Positions 9,344 to 18,673 of a DNA stretch of 64,000 nucleotides are shown here, piece by piece. A program made the translations under genes and the position numbers. The notes beneath the pieces were generated by a model. That model did not search any database and was not told the DNA's origin. It saw only the letters and a list, made by a program, of their open reading frames with translations. Source of the DNA: M30B19 sp041741535 (GTDB taxonomy: Bacteria; Planctomycetota; Planctomycetia; Pirellulales; Pirellulaceae); assembly GCA_041741535.1 (NCBI GenBank), contig JBGSJV010000067.1, positions 62,001 through 126,000 of the forward strand. The letters run 5' to 3'. Each line of letters starts with the position of its first letter. Position 1 is the stretch's first letter.

Positions 9344-10819
9344 ATGGGAAAACCTACGGGTTTCATGGAGTTCGCTCGTCAGACCGCCAAGAAGCGTGCC
9401 CCCGAGCAACGTGTGCAAGATTTTGCTGAATTCGAGAATCGACTGCCGTTGCCGGTTTTGCAACAGCAGGGCGCGCGTTGCATGAATTGCGGCATTCCGT
9501 TTTGCCATACGGGTGGCATGATCGCCAACATGGCCGCCGGTTGTCCGCTCAACAACTTGATTCCCGAATGGAACGATTTGGTCTATCGAGATTCATGGGC
9601 GGCTGCCTACGATCGTTTGGATCAAACGAATCCGTTCCCTGAATTTACCGGACGTGTCTGCCCGGCGCCTTGTGAAGGATCTTGTTGCTTGGGTGTTAAT
9701 GAGCCACCAGTGACCATCAAATCGATCGAATGCGAAATCATCGATCGTGCCTGGGACGAAGGTTGGGTTACCCCGAAGCCACCGCAAACTTCGTCCGGTA
9801 AAAAAGTCGCGGTTGTGGGAGCGGGACCGGCTGGTTTAGCGTGTGCCCAGGGTTTGCGACGTCTGGGTCACGAGGTGACGGTTTACGAACGAGACGATCG
9901 AGTGGGAGGCCTACTGATGTATGGCATTCCCAACATGAAGTTGGACAAACAGATTGTTCAACGGCGCGTAGATCAGTTGTCCGCCGAAGGCGTTCGGTTC
10001 GTGACAGGCGTGGAGATCGGCAAGGACCTGACCGCCGATCAATTGAAGGCCGATCACGACGCCCTGGTGTTGGCGATCGGATCCACTCGGCCGATGGATC
10101 TCAAGATTCCTGGTCGAGACCTGCACGGTGTCCATTTTGCGATGGAGTACTTGGTCGGCAATACCAAGAGCTTGTTGAACTCGCAGTTTGCTGATCACAA
10201 GTTTATCGATCCAAGTGGCAAACAGGTCGTTGTGATTGGGGGCGGCGATACGGGGAACGATTGTTTGGGCACTTCCGTTCGTCATGGCTGCGCCGGCTTG
10301 GTCAACTTGGAGATCGTTCCTCGTCCGCCGGCGGAACGAGCAGCCAACAATCCTTGGCCGCAATGGCCGCGAGTCTTTCGCGTGGATTATGGTCACGAAG
10401 AAGCGGCGGCGATCTTTGGCAACGATCCGCGACAGTACGGCGTGCAAACTTTGGCGTTTTTAGGCAACGACCAAGGACAGTTGACAGGCATTCGGGTGCA
10501 ACAGGTCGATTGGACACGGCCAGCCCCCGGGGCACCGTTTTCGGCAGTCGAAGGTAGCGAGCGCGTGTTACCTGCGGATCTGGTGTTCTTGGCCTTGGGC
10601 TTTGTCGGACCCGATGCCACCATCGCCGAACAACTGGGGCTAACCTTGGATCGTCGAGGCAACATTCAAGCCAGCTTGGGTGAATTTGCGACAAACGTCC
10701 CAGGCGTGTTTTCGGTGGGTGATTGCCGCCGCGGTCAAAGCCTGGTGGTGTGGGCCATGCGCGAAGGTCGCGATGCCGCGTTGGTGGTTCAACGATACCT
10801 GTCGACTTTGGTGAATTGA
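9344..10819 (+). CDS. gltD: Glutamate synthase, small (beta) subunit
   Basis: 491 aa from the ATG reading MGKPTGFMEF, preceded by an AAAGGAT ribosome-binding site. It supplies electrons from NAD(P)H through FAD and two [4Fe-4S] clusters to the GltB subunit. Cluster cysteines are visible in CMNCGIPFCHTG, in AAGCPLNN and in CPAPCEGSCCLG. The FAD-binding Rossmann motif is GAGPAGLACAQGL (about residue 159), and the second dinucleotide-binding motif is GGGDTGNDC (about residue 300). A longer in-frame ORF reaches back into gltB, but the internal ATG fits the family's usual start. It lies directly behind gltB, so the two subunits are co-transcribed. Confidence 0.96.
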   Translation: MGKPTGFMEFARQTAKKRAPEQRVQDFAEFENRLPLPVLQQQGARCMNCGIPFCHTGGMIANMAAGCPLNNLIPEWNDLVYRDSWAAAYDRLDQTNPFPEFTGRVCPAPCEGSCCLGVNEPPVTIKSIECEIIDRAWDEGWVTPKPPQTSSGKKVAVVGAGPAGLACAQGLRRLGHEVTVYERDDRVGGLLMYGIPNMKLDKQIVQRRVDQLSAEGVRFVTGVEIGKDLTADQLKADHDALVLAIGSTRPMDLKIPGRDLHGVHFAMEYLVGNTKSLLNSQFADHKFIDPSGKQVVVIGGGDTGNDCLGTSVRHGCAGLVNLEIVPRPPAERAANNPWPQWPRVFRVDYGHEEAAAIFGNDPRQYGVQTLAFLGNDQGQLTGIRVQQVDWTRPAPGAPFSAVEGSERVLPADLVFLALGFVGPDATIAEQLGLTLDRRGNIQASLGEFATNVPGVFSVGDCRRGQSLVVWAMREGRDAALVVQRYLSTLVN

Positions 10820-10840
10820 CCGCAGATCGAGGTGCTAACG

Positions 10841-11359
10841 ATGAAACGAGTTCATGTCATTGGCCGAAAGAACCACGGCAAGACTCGGCTCGTGACCGAG
10901 TTGGTCCGGCATCTCGCCCAGCGCGGCTGGCGGGTGGGCACGATCAAGCACACCCATCATCAACATGAATTGGACACCCCAGGAAAAGATTCCTGGCAAC
11001 ATCGCCAGGCGGGGTCGATCCGCGTCGGCGTGTTGTCGCATCAACTGAGTGCGGTGTTTTTGCCGGTCAGTGGTGCCGCAGATTCCGAGGACCGCTACAA
11101 CGAAATTGCACCGCTGTACAGCGACTGCGACTTGGTCATCGTGGAAGGAAACGTGGCCGCGACGGCTCCCAAGATCGAGGTTTGGCGAGAAGAACTGGGT
11201 ACCGACCCCATCTATCAGAACGATCCGGGTGTCGAGGTGGTGGTCACCGACGCGTCTTTGACACTAACCCCGCCTCGATTTACGCTGTTGCCAACGGCGA
11301 TCGAATCTTTGGCGGATTGGGTGCTGTTCCGGCTAAAGATATCTAACAACTCGAAATAG
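10841..11359 (+). CDS. mobB: Molybdopterin-guanine dinucleotide biosynthesis adaptor protein
   Basis: 172 aa from the ATG reading MKRVHVIGRKNHGKT, with a GAGG site 8 bp upstream. MobB proteins are P-loop GTP-binding proteins that assist attachment of GMP to molybdopterin for bis-MGD enzymes. The P-loop is the variant GRKNHGKTRL at the N-terminus. The following GTIKHTHH, LDTPGKDSWQHRQAG and VIVEGN blocks are typical of the family. It starts 21 bp after gltD and ends 3 bp before the next gene, so it sits inside the gltBD operon. No functional link with glutamate synthase is obvious. No mobA or molybdoenzyme gene is in the window. Confidence 0.88.
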   Translation: MKRVHVIGRKNHGKTRLVTELVRHLAQRGWRVGTIKHTHHQHELDTPGKDSWQHRQAGSIRVGVLSHQLSAVFLPVSGAADSEDRYNEIAPLYSDCDLVIVEGNVAATAPKIEVWREELGTDPIYQNDPGVEVVVTDASLTLTPPRFTLLPTAIESLADWVLFRLKISNNSK

Positions 11360-11362
11360 GCA

Positions 11363-12358
11363 ATGAGCACCACCGATTCTTCCGCAACTGCTGCCAACGC
11401 CACCGTGGCTTCGCCCGACAAAACCCGCGTCGGCTGGGTGGGAACCGGTGTCATGGGGCAAAGCATGTGTCGGCATTTGCGGGATGCGGGATATTCGATC
11501 TACGTCTACAACCGCACCAAATCCAAGACGGACGGATTGGTTGAAGCAGGTGCCCAGTGGGCGACCAGCCCTCGCGCGGTGGCCGAACAAAGTGATATTG
11601 TCGTGACGATGGTCGGCTACCCACGCGACGTGCGCGAAACCATCCTGGGGGTCGATGGGGTTTTGGCGGGATTGAAGCCGGGCGGGATCGTCATCGACAT
11701 GACCACCAGCGAACCCGCGTTGGCCAGAGAGATCGCCACGCGCGCCGAAGCGCAAGGTTGCGAGGCCTTGGATGCCCCGGTGTCCGGCGGCGACGTTGGA
11801 GCCCGAGCGGCCGCATTATCAATCATGGTGGGTGGCAAGGCTGACGTACTCCAAACGGCCTTGCCCCTGTTTTCGTTGATGGGGCGGACGATCCAGCATC
11901 AAGGGCCCGCCGGTTGTGGTCAGCATACCAAGATGGTGAATCAAATCCTGATCGCCAGCGGAATGGTTGGTATTTGCGAAGCGTTGTTGTACGGTTACCA
12001 AGCCGGCTTGGACCTGGAGACGGTTCTGAAGAGCGTGTCGGCGGGAGCGGCGGGCAGTTGGTCGCTCTCCAACCTGACCCCGCGCATGTTATCGGGTGAC
12101 TTTCGCCCCGGTTTCTTCGTCGAGCACTTGATCAAGGATCTGGGGATTGCTTTGGCGGAATCTCGGCGGATGGGGCTGGTACTACCAGGCTTGGCCCTGG
12201 CCGAACAGCTCTACTTGGCAACGGCCGCGGCTGGGTGGGAAAGAAACGGCACTCAGGCCCTACTGTTGGCGCTTGCCCGCGTGTCCAATGTTTCATGGCC
12301 CAATGGGCCCGAATCCAAACCGCCGCAGTCGCCTTTTCCAGCAGCCGATCGCGAATAG
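11363..12358 (+). CDS. 3-hydroxyisobutyrate/beta-hydroxyacid dehydrogenase family protein
   Basis: 331 aa. The NAD(P)-binding Rossmann motif VGWVGTGVMGQSM is at about residues 23-35, after a 20-residue Ser/Ala-rich leader that may be an over-long start. The substrate motif DAPVSGGDVGA and the catalytic lysine in GCGQHTKMVNQ (about residue 190) are present, so the enzyme should be active. The family oxidises beta-hydroxyacids or reduces semialdehydes such as tartronate or succinate semialdehyde. The substrate cannot be told from sequence. It starts 3 bp after mobB and ends 7 bp before sufS, inside the same + strand operon. Confidence 0.85.
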   Translation: MSTTDSSATAANATVASPDKTRVGWVGTGVMGQSMCRHLRDAGYSIYVYNRTKSKTDGLVEAGAQWATSPRAVAEQSDIVVTMVGYPRDVRETILGVDGVLAGLKPGGIVIDMTTSEPALAREIATRAEAQGCEALDAPVSGGDVGARAAALSIMVGGKADVLQTALPLFSLMGRTIQHQGPAGCGQHTKMVNQILIASGMVGICEALLYGYQAGLDLETVLKSVSAGAAGSWSLSNLTPRMLSGDFRPGFFVEHLIKDLGIALAESRRMGLVLPGLALAEQLYLATAAAGWERNGTQALLLALARVSNVSWPNGPESKPPQSPFPAADRE

Positions 12359-12365
12359 GAAAAAC

Positions 12366-13607
12366 ATGTTCGTAGAACCGATGGCTACTTTTGACCCGCA
12401 GGTGATACGTCGGGATTTTCCGATTCTGCAGCAATCGATTCATCGCAATCGCCCGTTGGTCTATTTTGATAATGCGGCTTCGACCCAGCGTCCCAACGCC
12501 GTGATTGAAGCGATGGCCGAATGTTATCGCCACGACTATTCCAACGTGCATCGCGGGATTCATACGCTGAGCGAACGAATGACGGTGCGTTTCGAACAAG
12601 CTCGACAACAAGTCCAGCGGTTCTTGGGGGCTCGGCATTCGCATGAGATCATCTTCACCAGCGGAACCACGGCGGCTGTCAATTTGGTCGCGCACAGCTT
12701 TGGGGAGGGGTTGAAGGCCGGAGACGAGATCGTCCTGAGCGTGATGGAACACCACAGCAACATTGTTCCCTGGCAGCAATTGGCGGCTCGCCAAGGGATT
12801 GTCCTGCGTTGGGTGGGACTCCGGGATGACGGTACTTTGGATCTGGAACAGTTTCAAGCAACGCTCAACGCACGGACCCGCTTGGTGGCCATCGCGATGG
12901 TCTCGAACGTGCTGGGCGTGATCAATCCGATCCAACAATTATGCCAATGGAGTCATGCCGCCGGTGCGGTGGTCATGGTGGACGCGGCCCAAGCCGTGCC
13001 CCACATGCCGATCAACGTCGAGGAATTGGGCTGCGACTTCTTGGCGTTTAGCGGGCACAAGATGTTAGGTCCCACCGGCATCGGTGTTTTGTACGGACGG
13101 GAAGAGTTGTTGGACGCGTTGCCACCGTTTCTTGGGGGCGGCAGCATGATCGATATCGTGGAACAAGCCGGATTCAAGCCAGCAGGTCTGCCGGCAAAGT
13201 TCGAAGCGGGCACGCCACCGATTGTCGAAGCGATTGGCTTGAGTGCCGCCATCGACTATTTGGACAAGCTTGGATTAGAACAAATCGACGCACACGAGCG
13301 AAACTTGGCTCGGCGATGCATCGCGGGCTTGTCGGCGATTCCAGGGATTCGCATCTTGGGGCCAACCACCGGTGATCGAATTGGCGTGGTATCGTTCGTT
13401 GCGGATGGAGTGAACTCGCAAGATTGGGCGAGATTCTTGGATTTCCGCGGGATCGCCACCCGGGCGGGACACCATTGTGCGATGCCATTGCATCAAAGCC
13501 TTGGCCTAGCCAACAGTGTGCGCGCCAGTTTTTACCTCTATAACACGATCGAAGAGGTCGAACAATTCATCGCGACATTGCCGGACGTCTTGGACCGGCT
13601 CCGTTAA
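12366..13607 (+). CDS. sufS: SufS-type cysteine desulfurase
   Basis: 413 aa from the ATG reading MFVEPMATFDPQ; an AGGA site overlaps the previous stop. A second ATG five codons on is possible. The enzyme is PLP-dependent and removes sulfur from cysteine for Fe-S cluster assembly. The PLP lysine is Lys232 in FSGHKMLGPTG. The catalytic cysteine is Cys371 in RAGHHCAMP, a group II (SufS) context. The N-terminal YFDNAASTQRP and the central EHHSNIVPW blocks are typical. No sufBCD genes are nearby. The gene is the last in the gltB operon, whose first two products need Fe-S clusters, which may be a reason for linkage. Confidence 0.93.
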   Translation: MFVEPMATFDPQVIRRDFPILQQSIHRNRPLVYFDNAASTQRPNAVIEAMAECYRHDYSNVHRGIHTLSERMTVRFEQARQQVQRFLGARHSHEIIFTSGTTAAVNLVAHSFGEGLKAGDEIVLSVMEHHSNIVPWQQLAARQGIVLRWVGLRDDGTLDLEQFQATLNARTRLVAIAMVSNVLGVINPIQQLCQWSHAAGAVVMVDAAQAVPHMPINVEELGCDFLAFSGHKMLGPTGIGVLYGREELLDALPPFLGGGSMIDIVEQAGFKPAGLPAKFEAGTPPIVEAIGLSAAIDYLDKLGLEQIDAHERNLARRCIAGLSAIPGIRILGPTTGDRIGVVSFVADGVNSQDWARFLDFRGIATRAGHHCAMPLHQSLGLANSVRASFYLYNTIEEVEQFIATLPDVLDRLR

Positions 13608-13619
13608 CGCTATCAAGAG

Positions 13620-13701
13620 CGGAAGGCACGGGAATCGAACCCGCAACCCCTTGCGGGGCACTTCATTTCCAATGAAGCCGCTAGCCATTCGCTTACCTTC
13701 C
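13620..13701 (-). tRNA. tRNA-Ser (anticodon GGA)
   Basis: Read on the minus strand, GGAAGGT pairs with GCCTTCC to give a seven-pair acceptor stem with G as discriminator. The anticodon stem CTTCA/TGAAG encloses the loop TTGGAAA, so the anticodon is GGA. A long variable arm (CCCCGCAAGGGG) marks a class II tRNA. The T arm is GCGGG-TTCGATT-CCCGT. The D stem pairs poorly by eye. CCA is not encoded. It follows the 593-aa gene on the same strand by 44 bp and faces the end of sufS. Confidence 0.93.
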
Positions 13702-13745
13702 AACGGCCGCTTCCATCATAATCGATGGCCCAAAGTTCGGGAAGG

Positions 13746-15527
13746 CTAACGTTGATCGGTCTGATTCGACTGATCGGTCTGATCCGACTGATCGGTCTGA
13801 TCCGACTTCTCCTCTAGCAGTCCGGCTTCGCGTTTCCGGGCTTCAATGTCTTGGGTGGTCATCAGGTTCTTGATGTTGGCCCGGCCGTAACGGCGAACTC
13901 GTTCGTCGATAAACCATTGCATTGGGAAGTCATCAGGCCATTCCCGTCCCACGTCTTTCAAGTGGGCGTTGAACTTCGTGAACTCTTGCATGAGGTCTTC
14001 GATCAGCGTGCTTTCGCCATCGTGAAGTCCGGGATAGGGCTTCAACGCGTCGCTGGTGTGTTGGAAGTACCGCGTCAAGGCATCAATCGCACCGTCCCGT
14101 TTGACCAAGCTGGTTACGCCGTTTTCGTCGGTGACTTCTTCTTCGTAGCTTTCCAGAATGCCCTGTCGCACCAGTTCTGCTGCTTCATAAGCTGCTTGGC
14201 GGGCCAACACTCCCGGCACGGTGGATTCCATGTTCGTGACGTCTCGCCAATAGTTGTAGTTCACCGTGTAGCGATAACTGTCCATCTGACCGACCAGGAA
14301 TTCGCCATCGGCCAGTTCCCGCAACAGGTTGTCGGCTTTCACCTTGTTTTCGGCAGGAGCACGTGCGGCAACTTCTTGCTCATAAACACGGATGTCCATA
14401 TCGATGCGAATCATTTCCATCATTTCTTTGTACTGCCGCTCGGCTTCCGGCATATTGAGGATTTGTTGATCCATCGGACTGAGGCGGGCGATTTTTTCCT
14501 TCGTGATTTCTTGCCGAACGCCGGGGGCCAGCTCGTCCATTCGTCGAGCGATTCCTTGCTGAAACTCCACCTGCCGTTCGAGATCTTCGAGGCGAATGAC
14601 AGCCCCAAAACTCGTCGTGATATCGCGTTTGCCAAATCCTTGGCGATCACTGATCGGATCGCGATCCGTCCAAGCTTCGTACGCAGTTCGCCAAGCTCGA
14701 CGAGTCGCTTCACCGGGACGGAAATCGACCGAGAGTGATTCCGCATATTGACGCAATTGCTGCGGACCCTTGACCCAGTACATCAAATCGCTGGTTCGCT
14801 TGGGAACGCCCAAGTTTTCTCGCATGTGGTAGGACTTGTCGTACCACCAGTACGACAACATCCAAGAATCAAATCCACCCGCTTCCGGACGGTCAAACAA
14901 TTCTGGGTTGATAAACTTGCTGACGAAGGTGTCGACATACTCTCGGTCTTTCCGCAGGATCTGTCGAAACTGCTTCTTTTCGTCCGAAACGCCAAACTTG
15001 ATCCCGGTATGCAAGCCCAAGTTGTCGTAGATGCGGTGATCCCGTCGGTTGTAAGATACGCCCTTGGCGAAAAAGTTCAGGCCTTCTTTGACCCAAAAGT
15101 ATCGATCTTGGTAATCGTCAAACTCGCGGGAGATGTTGTACGCCAAATTGTGCCCTTGGAACTCCCACACCGAAATGAAATTGGGCTGCAGCAAGACCAA
15201 GGTATCGACCGTTCCCGAAACCTTATCAAACGCCTTCTTTTCTTGATAAGCATTCGCTTGGTTCCACAACACATTGACTGCGATTCCATGCAGTCCCATG
15301 GAAGCCAATTTCATCACTTCGCTGGTTGGATCAATACTGCTCAAGCTGGCTTGAGACAGATTGTGTTCCGAGCGCAGTTGCGAAATGGTGCCACCGGTGG
15401 CTTCCCCCGCTTGATTGGGGTCCTTGCTAATCTGGTTGGGCCGAGCCAAAAAGGAGATCGGCACCAACAGGATCGCTGCCAAAATACCGTAAATCGCCTT
15501 GCGATAATGGGAAGGTGCAAAGTTCAT
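13746..15527 (-). CDS. Conserved hypothetical membrane-anchored protein of an ABC transporter operon
   Basis: 593 aa, not recognised as a named family. One N-terminal membrane segment (IYGILAAILLVPISFLA) is followed by a long soluble region rich in charged residues and aromatic pairs (NVLWNQANAYQEKKAFD, LQPNFISVWEFQGHNLAYN), which resembles tetratricopeptide-like helices. The protein is therefore probably anchored with its bulk outside the cytoplasm. The C-terminus is an 18-bp DNA repeat translated as DQTDQS copies (13754-13807). The start codon overlaps the stop of the permease gene by 4 nt. With the permease and ATPase it forms a three-gene operon, so it may be an accessory subunit of the exporter. 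Confidence 0.7.
   Translation of the reverse strand: MNFAPSHYRKAIYGILAAILLVPISFLARPNQISKDPNQAGEATGGTISQLRSEHNLSQASLSSIDPTSEVMKLASMGLHGIAVNVLWNQANAYQEKKAFDKVSGTVDTLVLLQPNFISVWEFQGHNLAYNISREFDDYQDRYFWVKEGLNFFAKGVSYNRRDHRIYDNLGLHTGIKFGVSDEKKQFRQILRKDREYVDTFVSKFINPELFDRPEAGGFDSWMLSYWWYDKSYHMRENLGVPKRTSDLMYWVKGPQQLRQYAESLSVDFRPGEATRRAWRTAYEAWTDRDPISDRQGFGKRDITTSFGAVIRLEDLERQVEFQQGIARRMDELAPGVRQEITKEKIARLSPMDQQILNMPEAERQYKEMMEMIRIDMDIRVYEQEVAARAPAENKVKADNLLRELADGEFLVGQMDSYRYTVNYNYWRDVTNMESTVPGVLARQAAYEAAELVRQGILESYEEEVTDENGVTSLVKRDGAIDALTRYFQHTSDALKPYPGLHDGESTLIEDLMQEFTKFNAHLKDVGREWPDDFPMQWFIDERVRRYGRANIKNLMTTQDIEARKREAGLLEEKSDQTDQSDQTDQSNQTDQR
13754..13807. repeat. 18-bp tandem repeat, three copies, in the 3' end of a gene
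   Basis: GATCGGTCTGATYCGACT starts at 13754, 13772 and 13790. Read on the minus strand it encodes DQTDQS repeats at the C-terminus of the 593-aa protein. The period is in frame, so the copy number can vary without breaking the gene. Confidence 0.8.
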
Positions 15528-17488
15528 GCGGCCGCAATCTCCCTGGTCTTGAAGCAGAAGTAACCGATCACCATCATACCAGCGGCAAACGTGAATGCCG
15601 TCAGCAAGTTGATCAACAACAGTTGATTATCAATGGTGTAGCCGTAAGCCAAATAGTTGGCCAGATTGAAGTTTTCGAACCGAGGTACCGCAAAGGACAG
15701 ACTTTTCAAGCCTGGCAATAATAACTGCTTGTCCACAAACTTCAGAATCTCCGTACCTAGCCCGGGCGGCAACGGATGTTGCAAGTTCATCTGAGTGACC
15801 AACCGATACAGCGCTTCCGATGGTCCGCCACCCCACATGTTCGCCAGTTTATCCGTACTCAACACGGAATTCGCGACGAACACGATAAAATTCGCCGAGT
15901 AACCAAAGACGACTACGCCGACCGAGCTGATCAGCACGACAGGACCTTTGAGGAAGGTACTGAGGGCAATGCTCAAAGCGATGATCGCCAACATCTGAGC
16001 CCAAATACCCAAGAACCCTCGCACGTAATTCCAACCAAATGACGTGTCACCGGCATGGAAGTAGATACTGGCCCGAGCCACACCCAAGTACTGCTTTTGA
16101 TCGATACAACGGACGATGAGATCCAGTTCGCCATTGGTGGCCAAGTCTTCAAAAAAGTCCAACTCTTGATTGGTGCGGTCCGGCTGCCCGACGGCTCGGA
16201 TCGTGCCATTCTTCATTTTGCGCGGAATCGTTAAGGTCTGAACCTTGAACTCTTCCGTTTCAAACGGAATCTTGACCGATTTGACCTGGGCGGTTTCGGT
16301 CTCGGCGACGTCGACGACGTTCCGCAGCTCGATCTCGGCTTCGATCCGTCGACGGAGATCACCGATGTGCGTGCGGAACACCGCCAAATTCAAATCCAAA
16401 TTGACTTGATCGGCATTTGAAAACTTTGCCGCTGTCAGCCCCGAAAATCGAAACGTGGCCGTGCTTTGGGTACCACCTTGAATGTACTTGTGATAGTCCC
16501 AAACTTCACCCACATTGACACCGGTGGCAGGGGAGCCTGTCTCGTCCGTGAGTGTCAACGCGGCCAAGTCACCGCGCGGTGAGGAGTAAATCGGCTGACG
16601 GGCCCGCAGGTTTCCTCGTGGCGGACCAAAACGAACCATTTTCGGGTGTTGGGTTACGGGATCCGATTCCACAACTTCGACATCGTGTGTGTGTCCCGCG
16701 GTCTCATCCGCAACCACATCAAACGCCCCATCCGGAAGCTGAACAATCGCCAATCGATGTACGTGATCGTTGTTGCGAGTCGTGAACACGGACGACTCAA
16801 AAGCGGCCCTAGGGTCAAACGGCCGACGTCCATCAGGCGTGAAGCCATCCACGATCGGCAACCACTTATCGACCGTAATTTCCTCACTTAGTTCGTGCGT
16901 GTGGTCAATTCCTCGAACCATAAACACATAGCTCAAGCCGCCCACAATCGCCAACAAAACGGTCCCAATCACGGCAAACCCAACAAACCGTCCCAACACG
17001 ATTTCACTGGCCCGAACCGGCTTGGTGACCACCGTGTAGATCGTTTTGGACATGATGTCGTTGGGCAAACTGAAGGCACTGACCAACACCGCAAAAATCG
17101 AAATCAGAACTTGAGCTGCAAAGAACAGGAACGCCACGTAACTGCGTTCCGGATTTTTTCCTCCGCCGCCGATGAACCAGCCCGCGATGGCCAACGCCGC
17201 CACAAATATGGCCAAGGTTACGACAAACAATCGGAAATTCTCTTTAATCGCCAAACGCGCAATCGCCCAAATTCGACGAAATTTCATCCCAAACAAATCG
17301 GGAACCGCTTGAAAGACCGTCTGCGACACCGCATAAAACGCCTCGCCGGGACCGTGGCGAAAACTCGAAACAATAAATCCCAACAGCAGTCCCGACACGG
17401 CACAGATGACCGTAACAAAGACAAACGTCAACAGCGCGCCGTCGGTCAACAACCAATCAGAAAATGAGCGAAATTCTTCGACAACCAT
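15524..17488 (-). CDS. ABC-2 type transporter permease, long form
   Basis: 654 aa. The N-terminal quarter holds several membrane segments (ALLTFVFVTVICAVSGLLLGFIV, LFVVTLAIFVAALAIAGWFI, VAFLFFAAQVLISIFAVLVSAF) and the ABC-2 type motif region FSLPNDIMSKTIYTVVTKPVRASEIVLGRF. That region is followed by another segment (FAVIGTVLLAIVGGLSYVFMV). A ~290-residue soluble insert comes next, then three C-terminal segments (MLAIIALSIALSTFL, VVLISSVGVVVFGYSANFIVFV, LLTAFTFAAGMMVIGYF). The architecture fits an exporter permease with a large extracytoplasmic loop. It lies between the ATPase gene and the 593-aa gene and overlaps the latter by 4 nt. The substrate is unknown. Confidence 0.8.
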   Translation of the reverse strand: MVVEEFRSFSDWLLTDGALLTFVFVTVICAVSGLLLGFIVSSFRHGPGEAFYAVSQTVFQAVPDLFGMKFRRIWAIARLAIKENFRLFVVTLAIFVAALAIAGWFIGGGGKNPERSYVAFLFFAAQVLISIFAVLVSAFSLPNDIMSKTIYTVVTKPVRASEIVLGRFVGFAVIGTVLLAIVGGLSYVFMVRGIDHTHELSEEITVDKWLPIVDGFTPDGRRPFDPRAAFESSVFTTRNNDHVHRLAIVQLPDGAFDVVADETAGHTHDVEVVESDPVTQHPKMVRFGPPRGNLRARQPIYSSPRGDLAALTLTDETGSPATGVNVGEVWDYHKYIQGGTQSTATFRFSGLTAAKFSNADQVNLDLNLAVFRTHIGDLRRRIEAEIELRNVVDVAETETAQVKSVKIPFETEEFKVQTLTIPRKMKNGTIRAVGQPDRTNQELDFFEDLATNGELDLIVRCIDQKQYLGVARASIYFHAGDTSFGWNYVRGFLGIWAQMLAIIALSIALSTFLKGPVVLISSVGVVVFGYSANFIVFVANSVLSTDKLANMWGGGPSEALYRLVTQMNLQHPLPPGLGTEILKFVDKQLLLPGLKSLSFAVPRFENFNLANYLAYGYTIDNQLLLINLLTAFTFAAGMMVIGYFCFKTREIAAA

Positions 17489-17522
17489 TTCGTATCTACC
17501 TGTCAGATCTTTCTAATCGGTC

Positions 17523-17574
17523 ACCTCAGGACCACCACCACGGCGGTTCCCCAAGGTCCTGGATTTCCTGAGGT
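17523..17574. other. Inverted repeat between ATPase and permease genes
   Basis: ACCTCAGGA (17523-17531) and its exact complement TCCTGAGGT (17566-17574) sit in the 87-bp gap between the ABC ATPase stop and the permease start, with an inner AGGACC/GGTCCT pair. The mRNA can fold into a stem-loop right after the ATPase stop codon. There is no T-tract. It may stabilise or attenuate the operon transcript. Confidence 0.5.
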
Positions 17575-17575
17575 C

Positions 17576-18541
17576 TTAGCGGGTGCCGTTGTCGTCGCCG
17601 CTGCCGATAATGCCCCGAGCACCAGGCCGGGCTTGGCTTTCGCGAATAATGTCCAAGAACAAGTTCTCCAACGTATTCTTCGGACTGGATACATCCAACA
17701 TCTTGCCGCCGCTTTGGGACAAGATCTCGGCGATCTTTGCCTGAGCATCTTTGGTCAGACCCTCGACGCGAATTTGCTGCTGGTTGGTCACTTCCAGCAG
17801 TTCATCAACGCGCCCCAACTCTTTAAGTTCGCCCTGATAGAGAATCGCAATTCGATCGCAAACGTCCTGGACATCCGCCAACAAGTGACTGCACATCACT
17901 ACCGTTTTGCCTTGCTCCTTGAGCTCAATAATCAAGTCTTTCATTTCGCGAGTTCCCAACGGGTCCAAACCACTGGTGGGCTCGTCCAACATGACCAAAT
18001 CGGGGTCGTTGATCAGGGCTTGTGCCAAGCCAATCCGCCGAGTCATCCCCTTCGAGTACTCGCGCAGCGGACGTCGCCGCGCCCACTTTAGACCGACTTT
18101 TTCAATCAGTTTCGCGGCCCGTTCCCGCCGTACCTCACTGGGCATGTCAAACAGACGACCGTAAAAATCCAGGGTTTCTTCCGCCGTCAAGAAGCGATAC
18201 AGGTACGACTCTTCCGGCAGGTACCCAATGCGTTCGTTCTTCGAAACTTCGGTCGTGGGCTTCCCAAAAATCGTGGCTCGACCGCCCGAAGGGAACAGCA
18301 AGCCCAACAGCAGCTTGATCGTGGTGGACTTGCCGGAACCGTTGGGACCCAGCAAACCAAAAACTTCGCCTTTGCGAACTTCCAAATCCAAACCTTTAAG
18401 TGCCCGGACCTTGGAGCGGCCCCAAAAGTCGGAGTAAATCTTGGTCAGGTTTTGCGTTTCAATCACGATGTTCGGGTCGTAATCGACATTGGTCTGAACC
18501 AGTTTGGCGCCGGCAGGAGCCGCGGAAGTCGCACTTACCAT
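17576..18541 (-). CDS. ABC transporter ATP-binding protein (ABC-2 exporter type)
   Basis: 321 aa from the ATG reading MVSATSAAP, chosen because TTTGGAGA lies upstream; a start 13 codons earlier has no ribosome-binding site. It powers export through the downstream permease. Walker A is GLLGPNGSGKSTT. The Q-loop region is GYLPEESYLY. The signature is EYSKGMTRRIGLAQAL, a variant of the usual LSGGQ as in gliding- and exporter-type ATPases. Walker B is PDLVMLDEPTSGLDP. The switch His is in VVMCSHLL. The C-terminal extension after the nucleotide-binding domain is typical of ABC-2 systems. A terminator lies just upstream, so this gene starts the operon. Confidence 0.92.
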   Translation of the reverse strand: MVSATSAAPAGAKLVQTNVDYDPNIVIETQNLTKIYSDFWGRSKVRALKGLDLEVRKGEVFGLLGPNGSGKSTTIKLLLGLLFPSGGRATIFGKPTTEVSKNERIGYLPEESYLYRFLTAEETLDFYGRLFDMPSEVRRERAAKLIEKVGLKWARRRPLREYSKGMTRRIGLAQALINDPDLVMLDEPTSGLDPLGTREMKDLIIELKEQGKTVVMCSHLLADVQDVCDRIAILYQGELKELGRVDELLEVTNQQQIRVEGLTKDAQAKIAEILSQSGGKMLDVSSPKNTLENLFLDIIRESQARPGARGIIGSGDDNGTR

Positions 18542-18580
18542 GACACTCGTATCTCCAAAGTCTCTTGCAAAACGAACCAT

Positions 18581-18616
18581 AAAAGACGAGGGCCACCCCG
18601 TTACCGGGAGGCCCCC
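18581..18616 (-). terminator. Rho-independent terminator of the prolyl oligopeptidase gene
   Basis: On the minus strand, GGGGGCC and GGCCCTC form a GC-rich stem (18610-18616 with 18588-18594). An inner C-rich/G-rich pairing follows and then TCTTTT (T run at 18581-18584). It lies 57 bp after the peptidase stop and just before the ABC ATPase gene. Confidence 0.75.
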
Positions 18617-18673
18617 GTATCTGACTCACTATAAAACCGGCCCTACCAACCAGCAAGCAATGAAGCAGTCTTG